Source of the DNA: Tenericutes bacterium HGW-Tenericutes-5
GTDB lineage: Bacteria > Bacillota_I > Bacilli_A > Izemoplasmatales > Hujiaoplasmataceae
Reading direction: 5' to 3'
Assembly (NCBI GenBank): GCA_002839125.1
Contig: PGXI01000002.1
Coordinates: 1 to 31,137, forward strand
Length of the DNA stretch: 31,137 bases
Shown one piece after another: positions 8,730 through 16,000 of the stretch (positions within the stretch are counted from its first letter, which is position 1; every line of letters begins with the position of its first letter). The notes beneath the pieces are model-generated. The model saw only the letters and a list, made by a program, of their open reading frames with translations. It was not told the origin of the DNA and did not search any database. The position numbers were made by a program, and so were the translations under genes.

Positions 8730-10516
8730 TCATGGATACCTAAACCATTTTCTTGAGCAAAACATTGTGCATCTTGGAAATAGCGATAAAGATATCTGTT
8801 TTCAAACACTAAATTTGAATTACTGCTGTAATAATTGTATGAATAACCATTAAGTACTAAGTAATAATTTAGAAGAATCCAACCGCTTAAGTGCTCGGTT
8901 CTCATAACTTCATCACTACTATTCTTAATATCAATTGTTAATCCTGTTTCGCCAAGATTAACCCAGACTAAACCAAGATGACGACCATAAGTTTCTGTAT
9001 AGCCTAAATCTGGATCACTTTGAATATAAATTCCAATAGCTGCATTCAAAATCAAAGTAGTATAGGCTTTTGCCTCCGGTCCCCAAGGGTCAGTAACTGG
9101 GAAAGTTTCAGGAGTATCTACCCCTAAAAACCTTACTCTTTCACTATCAAGAAATCCTGGTGAAAACGAAGCTGTGTCACCATCATTAATGTAACTTAGA
9201 GTGACAGCATTCATACCGCCTAACGGATTATCAAATTCTCTATTAACAAATTGGAATGTTACTCCGGTTGTAGGATCATATGAATATGGATGAGTACCTA
9301 ATAAATCTATATATGAAGGGACATAAGCAGTCCATTCGGTAAAGGAAAAATCTCTAGCTCCTTTAACAACATCGGCTTTTCTTACAAATATTTCATTATC
9401 AAATACAAAATCACGATTTCCGATATGATAAATGCTATCTATATATGTGTTGTTTTTATAACGTAATTGAATAGTGTCATTGCCATCAAAATTTAATTCA
9501 AAAACATAAATATCAGCGCTTCTTAACAAGTCACCATTAGTTGATGCTTTGTTAGCTATAATATAAGTTTCTCCCGGTAGAAGATCAACATCTTCAAATT
9601 CAATTATATTAGTGGCTTCTAGCGCTCCGTTAATAAAGATTGCTAAATGATAGTCACCTAAAAACACATTGGAATCCGTAGGGTTATAAATCTCAATTGC
9701 TTGATCATTAGTTCCATCGCCACCATCTACATATTTTGAGATAATTAAGGATGTTGGATTGCTAGTAAATGTATTTTGATATAAAAGAATAGTTACTGGT
9801 TCGTCTTCATAGAAATCGCCAATTTCCATATCTTTATATGAAATAAACATATCTTCTGGATAATCATCATTAATCACATATTCAAAATTGAATTGGATTT
9901 GAGATTCCGTTAGAATTTTTGAAATTTCTGATTTAAGTTTATTTGTTAAATCCGGTAATGTGACTGTATTAAATCCAATGTAGATAACTAATGTTGTTGA
10001 ACCGTCAAATACATCTCCTGCTTCAAGTTCGTCACCAAATTTAGAAAATGTTTGATCAGGAACATCATTATTTACTTCTACTTCAAAGCTAAAATTAAAT
10101 CCTTTCCCTAAAATTAAGGAGAATATTTCACTTTGAGTTTTACCGCTAAAATCAGGCAAAACATAGTGAGGTGTAGCAATGAAAATTACTACATTCGAAC
10201 CTAATTCAACTTGATCTCCTACTTCTAAATCATCATATCTTATGAAATCTTCTTCAGAAATTTCTAGATTTGTTTCCCACTTAAAAGTATAACTAATTCC
10301 TGAGCCTTCTAAAGCAGTAATAATTTCTTGTCTATTCATTCCTTCTAGAGAAGGTAAGGTATAAAGATTATTGGTTGTTGCTTCAGTTGTTGGTGTTTGG
10401 GTAGTTTCTGTTGTAGGAGTATTTGTAGTTATCTCTGTGGTTCCCAATCCACAAGATACAAAGGTAATAATCGCTAAAAGCGCGATAAATAGCCTTAGAC
10501 TTTTTTTTAATAACAT
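8726..10516 (-). CDS. Surface lipoprotein nuclease: PASTA-like repeats, lamin-tail domain and thermonuclease (SNase) domain
   Basis: This 596-residue protein probably cuts extracellular DNA/RNA at the cell surface. Residues 1-22 are a lipoprotein signal ending F-V-S-C22, followed by a PTT-rich linker (to about 50). Three PASTA-like repeats follow (about 51-116, 117-183, 184-247), each with L-P-x-L/F near the start and a GD-x-turn near the end. A lamin-tail domain covers about 254-366. The SNase domain (about 436-596) keeps every catalytic residue of staphylococcal nuclease: D447 in D-G-D-T (D21), R462, D467 and E470 in R-F-L-G-V-D-T-P-E (R35, D40, E43), and R512 in Y-G-R-H-L-G (R87). It is the first gene of the unit and overlaps the next gene by 4 nt. 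The family is calcium-dependent and acts on both DNA and RNA. Activity and target here are inferred. Confidence 0.92.
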   Translation of the reverse strand: MLLKKSLRLFIALLAIITFVSCGLGTTEITTNTPTTETTQTPTTEATTNNLYTLPSLEGMNRQEIITALEGSGISYTFKWETNLEISEEDFIRYDDLEVGDQVELGSNVVIFIATPHYVLPDFSGKTQSEIFSLILGKGFNFSFEVEVNNDVPDQTFSKFGDELEAGDVFDGSTTLVIYIGFNTVTLPDLTNKLKSEISKILTESQIQFNFEYVINDDYPEDMFISYKDMEIGDFYEDEPVTILLYQNTFTSNPTSLIISKYVDGGDGTNDQAIEIYNPTDSNVFLGDYHLAIFINGALEATNIIEFEDVDLLPGETYIIANKASTNGDLLRSADIYVFELNFDGNDTIQLRYKNNTYIDSIYHIGNRDFVFDNEIFVRKADVVKGARDFSFTEWTAYVPSYIDLLGTHPYSYDPTTGVTFQFVNREFDNPLGGMNAVTLSYINDGDTASFSPGFLDSERVRFLGVDTPETFPVTDPWGPEAKAYTTLILNAAIGIYIQSDPDLGYTETYGRHLGLVWVNLGETGLTIDIKNSSDEVMRTEHLSGWILLNYYLVLNGYSYNYYSSNSNLVFENRYLYRYFQDAQCFAQENGLGIHE

Positions 10517-10566
10517 TGATAAAACGCCCTTTCTTGCAAAAAAATTTTGTCTTTAATGATACTTAT

Positions 10567-10591
10567 GAAGGATTATTTAAAATAATCCTTC
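10567..10591. promoter_or_regulatory. Perfect 12-bp inverted repeat upstream of the nuclease operon
   Basis: Two perfect 12-bp arms (GAAGGATTATTT and its complement) flank one central base, about 50 nt upstream of the nuclease gene start. Reading toward that gene, no T-run follows, so it is a poor terminator and a better operator candidate. No strong promoter is obvious; weak -35/-10 candidates overlap or adjoin the palindrome. Confidence 0.55.
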
Positions 10592-10612
10592 AAAGCTTTC
10601 GATTAGTTATTA

Positions 10613-10650
10613 ATAAAAAAAGAAAGCCCACTTCTCAGGTAACTTTCTTT
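10613..10650 (-). terminator. Rho-independent terminator after the small membrane protein gene
   Basis: Arms AAAGAAAG and CTTTCTTT enclose a 16-nt loop. On the minus strand a run of seven T follows. The hairpin begins 7 nt after the stop of the 97-residue gene and separates it from the nuclease operon. Confidence 0.75.
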
Positions 10651-10657
10651 ATTATAA

Positions 10658-10951
10658 TTATGTAAATAAACCGGTATTAATACCACTTAAAATACTATCA
10701 AGATAACCTTGTGTATATACAAACCAAAAAATAGCAGCTAAAATAGCCAACACTATGAATAGTTTAATAAACTTTTTCATAAACACAAACAATCCTACTA
10801 TTACGAAGATAGCAATTACTAATAGCATTACCGCTTGTAGCCAAGGATCTAATTCAACAAAATTATCAAGAACCATTTCTAGATAAGGTTGTATAAACTC
10901 ATTGATGGTATCTGTTATTGCCAAGGTAAAAATCATAAAATTTCCAAACAA
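10658..10951 (-). CDS. Small two-helix membrane protein of unknown function
   Basis: This 97-residue protein begins at a TTG at 10951. An ideal GGAGG lies 7 nt upstream, whereas the next in-frame ATG (10936) would sit too far from it. Hydrophobic helices lie at about 38-60 and 64-86, the second ending in Y-T-Q-G-Y. The N-terminal 35 residues look amphipathic. I recognise no family. An extended -10 promoter (10991-10999) and a terminator on the other side suggest a one-gene unit, independent of recR upstream. The gene is supported by start, stop and flanking signals; its role is unknown. Confidence 0.7.
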   Translation of the reverse strand: MFGNFMIFTLAITDTINEFIQPYLEMVLDNFVELDPWLQAVMLLVIAIFVIVGLFVFMKKFIKLFIVLAILAAIFWFVYTQGYLDSILSGINTGLFT

Positions 10952-10990
10952 AGCAATCCCTCCAGTTAAAAAAAATATTTTCTACATATT

Positions 10991-10999
10991 ATTATAGCA
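10991..10999 (-). promoter_or_regulatory. Extended -10 promoter for the small membrane protein gene
   Basis: The minus strand reads TGCTATAAT, a consensus -10 box with an extended TGn. No convincing -35 is seen 17 bp upstream, which is common for extended -10 promoters. It lies about 40 nt before the TTG start. Confidence 0.5.
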
Positions 11000-11042
11000 T
11001 AATAATAGGATTCTAGTAGTAATTTTTTTGTAATTTTTATTA

Positions 11043-11642
11043 CTAGATTTTTTTACGATTCTCTATCGCTTTTGATAAAGTTAAATCATCTGCAAATTCA
11101 AGATTAAGTCCAACCGGTACCCCATAACCAATTCTACTAACTAAAACGTCGGTTTCTTGAAGTACTCTCTTAATATAAAGTGCGGTTGTTTCACCTTCAG
11201 GTGTTGAAGATGTAGCAATTATAACCTCTTTCAAATTATCATTAACAATCCTTTTCCATAAAGAATCCAAATTAATATCTTCTGGTCCCATTCCGTCCAT
11301 AGGTGATAGAACCCCGTTTAAAACATGATAAAGGCCTTTGTACTCACCACTATTTTCAATCGAAAAAACATCCTTTGCATTTTCTACAACGATGATAGTC
11401 GACTGATCTCGATGTTCATTCTTACAAATGTAGCAAACATCCTCATCAGTGAGATTGCCACAAACTGAACAATGGTGGATTTTTGTCTTTGCATTTTCTA
11501 GAGCAGTAGAAAATTGATTAACATCTTCCTTGTCTTGTTTATTGATGATAAACAAAGCATAACGCTCCGCGGTTTTTCTACCGACACCTGGGAGTTTTTT
11601 AAACTCTTCAACTAAGTCTTCAAGAGCTTTTGGTAAAATCAT
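11043..11642 (-). CDS. recR: Recombination mediator RecR
   Basis: This 199-residue protein helps load RecA at gaps in the RecFOR repair pathway. In order: an N-terminal helix-hairpin-helix (L-P-G-V-G-R-K-T-A, about 17-25), a four-cysteine zinc site (C58, C61, C70, C73), and a Toprim domain (about 80-175, with V-V-E-N-A-K-D and a G-E-T-T-A loop). Length matches the family (about 198-200). Its ATG overlaps the ybaB stop by one base (TAATG), so the two are coupled. dnaX-ybaB-recR is a classic conserved operon. Downstream is only a weak imperfect hairpin (11014-11047). Confidence 0.97.
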   Translation of the reverse strand: MILPKALEDLVEEFKKLPGVGRKTAERYALFIINKQDKEDVNQFSTALENAKTKIHHCSVCGNLTDEDVCYICKNEHRDQSTIIVVENAKDVFSIENSGEYKGLYHVLNGVLSPMDGMGPEDINLDSLWKRIVNDNLKEVIIATSSTPEGETTALYIKRVLQETDVLVSRIGYGVPVGLNLEFADDLTLSKAIENRKKI

Positions 11643-11950
11643 TAAAATAAGCCTGGCATGTTAACGCCTTGAGTAACTGCTCCTAGAGATTCTTCCATTT
11701 CTCTGTCAACTTTTTTGAATGCATCGTTCAAAGCGGCCACGATTAAATCTTGAACCATTTCTAGATCAGTTAAATCAACTTCCTCTTTTTTTATGTTAAT
11801 AGATACAACTTCTTTAGTTCCTTTTACAGCAACTTTAACAACTGATCCACCGGCTTGACCGTAAAAAGTGGATTCATTGATTTGTTGCTGAATTTTTTTT
11901 ATATCATCTTGCATTTTTTTAATTTGTTTAAGCATTTGTGGATTAATCAT
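11642..11950 (-). CDS. ybaB: YbaB/EbfC family nucleoid-associated protein
   Basis: This 102-residue protein is of the small dimeric YbaB/EbfC DNA-binding family, encoded between dnaX and recR in most bacteria. The N-terminus is a charged coiled helix (M-L-K-Q-I-K-K-M-Q-D-D-I). The centre has the family motif G-Q-A-G-G-S-V-V-K-V, and the C-terminal helix is V-A-A-L-N-D-A-F-K-K. Length matches the family (100-109). It starts 15 nt after dnaX and overlaps recR by one base. Members bind DNA as tweezers-like dimers; the exact role in repair or nucleoid structure is not settled. Confidence 0.95.
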   Translation of the reverse strand: MINPQMLKQIKKMQDDIKKIQQQINESTFYGQAGGSVVKVAVKGTKEVVSINIKKEEVDLTDLEMVQDLIVAALNDAFKKVDREMEESLGAVTQGVNMPGLF

Positions 11951-11965
11951 TATATATATTCCTCC

Positions 11966-13990
11966 CTATTCTTTTATTTTCACTTTATCACCGAACAAGC
12001 TTATTGCGTCTTGAACGATTTTTGGTTTTGAATCATTAACTTCTTTTTTCTCAACACGAGATACGTCTTTCAACCCTTCACAAATAATTTTTGAAAGTTT
12101 TACATAAACTTCACCTTTACGGTATCGATCAAGGAACTCTCTAGATATGTCAGTGAAAACACTTGTAGGCAATGCCATATAGTTAATAATTCTATTAAAT
12201 TTTTTATTTATAATTTTCATTACAACTTCTTTGTTTGTCGGCATCATCAAGGTATTGCAAATTGTTGTGCTGGCAAAAGTTATTATTATTTTATCAATTG
12301 ACGAAGCTGTAACCATCCCTGTCTCTATCAATGAAGCTAAATATTTAGAATCATCTTCGTTTTCGACTTCGGGAAAACTATTCCAATTGTTTTGTAAAAT
12401 TATTTTGTCTTTCTTATCGCCGTTATTTAAGACTTCTTCAACAAAGTGAATATCATAAGTATTCGAAATATCTCTACAAAGGTCTTCTTTTACCTCTTCA
12501 TCATAACCGACTATTGTAGTTTCTTTTTCTGAAACTTTTTCTTTTGTTGGTTCTTCCACTTCTAAAGAACTATCTTCAGGAACAATCTCATCTTCAATTA
12601 ATGTTTCTTCAGCTTCTTTTGTTTCGTTGGTTTCTATAGATACGTCTTCAGAAATTACCTCTTGATAAACTGGCAAGTCTTCTTCTTCAGGAACATTAAA
12701 TAAATTATCATCAACTTGTTCCTCAGGTTTTGCCTCTTCTTGTTTATCTTCTTCATCATCGTCTTTTTTTGCTTTGATAATTATTTTTTCAATAATTTCT
12801 TTCGATTCTAATTTATCTTCTTTTTCTAGATCTTCTTTAAATTTTTCTAAATCATGTAATCTTTTTTCAACTTCGTCAATAGCCGCCAAAACATTAGAAT
12901 TGCTGTTGTCTTCATTATCTGCAATTTTCAAGAAAGCCAATTCTAAATGTATTTTAGGATTGTTACTCCAGTTAATTTCATTAAGTGCTTTACTCAATAC
13001 ATCAATGATATAGAAGGCTTTACGATTACTTAATTCACTTGCAATATTTTGAAAATCTTGATTTCCTTGTAATATACTTGCATCATCCAATTTGCGTAAA
13101 TTGCTGAACATTAAAGCGTCTCTAAAAAATTCTATTAAATTCAAAGTGATTTTTTTTACTTCTTTTCCTTGTGCTAATAAATCATTCAGCAACGCTATAG
13201 CTTGAGTAGAGTCAAAATCAATAAGAGCTTGAGCCAAATCAATTTGCGTCTGCATTGATACCGCCCCGCAGATTTGGTTTACATCTTCTAAAGATATCTT
13301 TTCCGGATTATATGCATAAACTTGATCTATTAAAGATATCGCATCTCTTAATCCGCCCTCTGCGTAAGTTGCTATTTGTTTTAATGCATCTTCTTCAATT
13401 TGAATCTTTTCTAAACCAATAATTTCTTTTAATTTAGTTATTATATCACTTGTGCTAATTGATTTAAAATCAAAACGTTGGCAACGAGATTGAATCGTTG
13501 GTAATACTTTTTGCAACTCAGTTGTACACAATATAAAAATCACATGTGCTGGTGGTTCTTCTAAAGTTTTTAACAACGCATTGAATGCGCCTTGTGACAA
13601 CATATGGACTTCATCAATTATATAAACTTTATATTTAACATACCCTGGTAAATATTTAACTTTATCTCTTAACTCTCTAATTTCGTCAACTCCATTATTA
13701 CTAGCAGCGTCAATCTCGATTACATCACTAATTGTCCCGTCTTGTATCCCTAAACAATTATCACAAACGTTACATGGATTATCGATTGGAGCTTTAATGC
13801 AGTTCACTGCTTTTGCTAAAATTTTAGCAATTGAAGTTTTACCTGTCCCTCTTGGACCGCTAAATAAATAAGCATGTGCTACTTTATCATTAGCTAATGC
13901 ATTTTTAAGTGTTTGAGTTATATGTTTTTGTCCTGCGACCTCGTTAAAATCTTTTGGTCGATAGGTTCTGTATAGCGCTTTGTAACTCAT
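11966..13990 (-). CDS. dnaX: DNA polymerase III subunit gamma/tau
   Basis: This 674-residue clamp-loader ATPase connects polymerase cores and loads the sliding clamp. Walker A is G-P-R-G-T-G-K-T (45-52), a zinc site follows (C64, C73, C76, C79), Walker B is I-I-D-E-V-H-M (124-130), sensor 1 is L-C-T-T-E (154-158), and sensor 2 is G-G-L-R-D-A (212-217). Domain III runs to about 360. A highly acidic linker covers about 370-500, then a C-terminal tau-like region (about 505-674). The linker begins at a slippery A7 tract (see 12756-12772). The start has AGGCTGA or GGAGG upstream, and a TATAAT lies at 14027-14032 with a weak -35. It leads the dnaX-ybaB-recR operon, and ybaB follows after 15 nt. Confidence 0.97.
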   Translation of the reverse strand: MSYKALYRTYRPKDFNEVAGQKHITQTLKNALANDKVAHAYLFSGPRGTGKTSIAKILAKAVNCIKAPIDNPCNVCDNCLGIQDGTISDVIEIDAASNNGVDEIRELRDKVKYLPGYVKYKVYIIDEVHMLSQGAFNALLKTLEEPPAHVIFILCTTELQKVLPTIQSRCQRFDFKSISTSDIITKLKEIIGLEKIQIEEDALKQIATYAEGGLRDAISLIDQVYAYNPEKISLEDVNQICGAVSMQTQIDLAQALIDFDSTQAIALLNDLLAQGKEVKKITLNLIEFFRDALMFSNLRKLDDASILQGNQDFQNIASELSNRKAFYIIDVLSKALNEINWSNNPKIHLELAFLKIADNEDNSNSNVLAAIDEVEKRLHDLEKFKEDLEKEDKLESKEIIEKIIIKAKKDDDEEDKQEEAKPEEQVDDNLFNVPEEEDLPVYQEVISEDVSIETNETKEAEETLIEDEIVPEDSSLEVEEPTKEKVSEKETTIVGYDEEVKEDLCRDISNTYDIHFVEEVLNNGDKKDKIILQNNWNSFPEVENEDDSKYLASLIETGMVTASSIDKIIITFASTTICNTLMMPTNKEVVMKIINKKFNRIINYMALPTSVFTDISREFLDRYRKGEVYVKLSKIICEGLKDVSRVEKKEVNDSKPKIVQDAISLFGDKVKIKE
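12756..12772 (-). other. Candidate dnaX frameshift site (A7 slippery tract with adjacent -1 stop)
   Basis: At codons 407-410 the mRNA reads GCA AAA AAA GAC. The heptamer A AAA AAA is in the X-XXY-YYZ phase needed for -1 slippage. In the -1 frame the next codons are AGA, CGA and the stop TGA (12758-12756), giving a 411-residue product that ends just after domain III, like E. coli gamma. Addition of one A by polymerase slippage would have the same effect. No strong upstream Shine-Dalgarno-like element or downstream hairpin is seen, so use of the site is unproven. Confidence 0.45.
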
Positions 13991-14047
13991 TTTTCAGCCT
14001 CCAAAATTTGTTTTCTGTACATATATATTATACCTTAAAACCCAGAT

Positions 14048-14524
14048 TTATTCTACGGGTTTTTCAGTTTCTCTAAGTAAATCAATAACGTATTGAATCG
14101 CTCTGTATTCAATCGTTCCCTTCTTAAATTTTCTTTCTAGTTTGCTTATGTTAAACAAGTCGCTTTCACCGTTTTTATGAATTTCATAACCGATTTTAAG
14201 GCTTTCTTGAAATTTGTCATTCAATTGTAATCTTCGGTATTCTTCAATTAAGAAAGCATTATCTTCTCGCATTTTCTTAGCTACTTCTTCGATAAACTTT
14301 TCTTCGTAATCAACTTGCTTTTTTTTGTTAAAGAGTTTGTCCATTAAACTATCACTACCATAATAAATCAAGATAAAAATAAGTGGCAAAAACCACAAAC
14401 TCATTACTTCATCTACTGGAGTGGAATCAAAGACAATTTTGTATACCGAGTAGCCAATAACTGCCAAACTCAATACTAGAAATAAAATCAAATAGAATTT
14501 TAAGGGTTTTTTAAATTTTTTCAT
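14048..14524 (-). CDS. Two-TM membrane protein with cytoplasmic helical tail, unknown function
   Basis: This 158-residue protein starts at the ATG at 14524, which lies 4-6 nt after AGGTGAT. A GTG nine bases upstream falls inside that ribosome site and is discounted. Two hydrophobic helices (about 9-30 and 43-60) are followed by a charged, mostly helical domain (about 65-158) rich in Lys and Glu. I do not recognise the family. The gene is divergent from mnmE and its stop lies about 58 nt before the dnaX start, so it may be co-transcribed with dnaX. No functional motif is visible. Confidence 0.7.
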   Translation of the reverse strand: MKKFKKPLKFYLILFLVLSLAVIGYSVYKIVFDSTPVDEVMSLWFLPLIFILIYYGSDSLMDKLFNKKKQVDYEEKFIEEVAKKMREDNAFLIEEYRRLQLNDKFQESLKIGYEIHKNGESDLFNISKLERKFKKGTIEYRAIQYVIDLLRETEKPVE

Positions 14525-14592
14525 ATATATCACCTTTTATATATTATACATTATTTTTTTAAAATTATGTTAAAATATTGGTGGTGATATTT
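14525..14592. promoter_or_regulatory. Divergent promoter region between the two-TM gene and mnmE
   Basis: On the minus strand TTAACA and TATAAT are separated by 19 bp, ahead of the two-TM gene. On the plus strand TGTTAAAAT is a candidate extended -10 for mnmE, and it overlaps that minus-strand -35. The two promoters would then share DNA. Both are inferred from matches to consensus only. Confidence 0.4.
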
Positions 14593-15945
14593 ATGTTATT
14601 TGATACTATAGTTGCAAAAACTACCGCTAATGGAACCAGCGCAATAAATTTAATAAGGGTATCGGGAGATGAAAGCATCTCAATTGTTAACTCTATTTTT
14701 AGTGGTGTGAATCTAGAAAATAAAGATTCTCACACCGTTCATTATGGTTTTATTAAAAATGAAAAACAAGAACAAATCGACGAAGTACTAGTTTCTATTT
14801 TTCGTTCACCGAAAACCTTCACTACTGAAGATGTCGTAGAAATTACCTGCCATGGTGGGAACTTTATCGCGAACGAAATAATTAAACTATTAATTGCCAA
14901 TGGAGCTAGATTAGCTGAAAATGGTGAATTCACTAAAAGAGCTTATTTAAATGGTAGATTAGATTTAACAGCAGCTGAAAGTATTATGGATTTGGTTAAC
15001 GCTAAAACTAACAATCAACTCAAAATAGCCAACTCACAGTTAAAAGGCGATATATTAAAACTTATTGAAGAACTACAAAATGACTGCTTAGATATTATCG
15101 CTAACATTGAAGTCAATATTGATTATCCTGAGTATGATGATGTAATCGAAATGACTAATGAGATAGTAATTCCAAATATAGAATTTTTAATAAAGAAGAT
15201 TGATAAGATTTTGATTGAATCAGAAACAGGTCAAATAATCAGAGACGGAATAAAAACCGTGATTATCGGTAGACCAAATGTTGGTAAATCAAGTTTATTA
15301 AATACACTTATCAAAGAAGATAAAGCTATTGTCACTGAAATTTCTGGAACAACTAGAGATTTAATTGAAGCCGAATTAAATCTTGAAGGTATAATTCTTA
15401 AACTAATTGATACTGCAGGAATAAGAGAAACTGAGGATGTCGTTGAAAGAATTGGTATTAACAAAACAAAAAAAGCAATTAGCGAAGCGGATTTAGTTCT
15501 TCTTGTTCTAGATCAATCTTCTAAAATTACCGAAGAAGATCAACAGCTCTTAGCATTAACTAAAGATCGAACTAGAATTATTATCGGAAATAAAATTGAT
15601 ATGGGTAAAGAAATAAATTTAGAAGATGAACATATTATAAATGTTTCCGCAAAGAATAATGTCGGTATTGAAAACCTTGCCAGCGAAGTTAAAAGACTTT
15701 TCATTAACGAAGAATTATTACAAAAAGATTATGCTATTATTTCAAACACAAGACACATCGGCAAACTTAAAGAAGCCAAACTAGCTTTGGTACAGGCCTT
15801 AGAAGCTTCTTATAATCAAATCCCTATTGATATGGTTGAGATAGATTTAAGAAAAGCTTGGAGTAGTCTTGGTGAAATTATTGGGGAGACTTCAAACGAA
15901 GATTTAATTTCAACTTTGTTTTCAAAGTTTTGTTTAGGTAAATAA
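14593..15945 (+). CDS. mnmE: tRNA modification GTPase MnmE
   Basis: This 450-residue enzyme works with MnmG to add the 5-carboxymethylaminomethyl group to U34 of certain tRNAs, using a formyl-folate-derived carbon. The N-terminal folate-binding domain covers about 1-118, a helical domain follows, and an inserted G domain has G1 G-R-P-N-V-G-K-S-S (226-234), G2 in S-G-T-T-R-D (251-256), G3 D-T-A-G (273-276) and G4 N-K-I-D (333-336). It ends in the family's F-C-[IL]-G-K motif (446-450, catalytic Cys 447). The ATG at 14593 follows GGTGGTGAT; an upstream TTG lies in front of that site and is rejected. A parS-like palindrome starts at the base after the stop. Confidence 0.97.
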   Translation: MLFDTIVAKTTANGTSAINLIRVSGDESISIVNSIFSGVNLENKDSHTVHYGFIKNEKQEQIDEVLVSIFRSPKTFTTEDVVEITCHGGNFIANEIIKLLIANGARLAENGEFTKRAYLNGRLDLTAAESIMDLVNAKTNNQLKIANSQLKGDILKLIEELQNDCLDIIANIEVNIDYPEYDDVIEMTNEIVIPNIEFLIKKIDKILIESETGQIIRDGIKTVIIGRPNVGKSSLLNTLIKEDKAIVTEISGTTRDLIEAELNLEGIILKLIDTAGIRETEDVVERIGINKTKKAISEADLVLLVLDQSSKITEEDQQLLALTKDRTRIIIGNKIDMGKEINLEDEHIINVSAKNNVGIENLASEVKRLFINEELLQKDYAIISNTRHIGKLKEAKLALVQALEASYNQIPIDMVEIDLRKAWSSLGEIIGETSNEDLISTLFSKFCLGK

Positions 15946-15961
15946 TGTTTCATGTGAAACC
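15946..15961. other. parS-like centromere site
   Basis: The sequence TGTTTCATGTGAAACC matches the Bacillus-type ParB (Spo0J) site TGTTTCACGTGAAACA at 14 of 16 positions and keeps most of the dyad. It starts immediately after the mnmE stop and before the shared terminator. parS sites cluster around oriC in Firmicutes. ParA/ParB are not in the window. Confidence 0.6.
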
Positions 15962-15970
15962 TTTATATAA

Positions 15971-16000
15971 AAACAATGCAATTATCTGCATTGTTTTTTT
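15971..16000. terminator. Bidirectional terminator between mnmE and the ttcA-like gene
   Basis: A 10-bp perfect stem, AAACAATGCA paired with TGCATTGTTT, has a 6-nt loop. T-runs follow on the plus strand and, more weakly, on the minus strand. It separates two convergent genes. Confidence 0.85.

Noticed and set aside
11014..11047. Terminator after recR
   Set aside because: The hairpin is imperfect, A+T only in most pairs, with a long loop; not strong enough to call.
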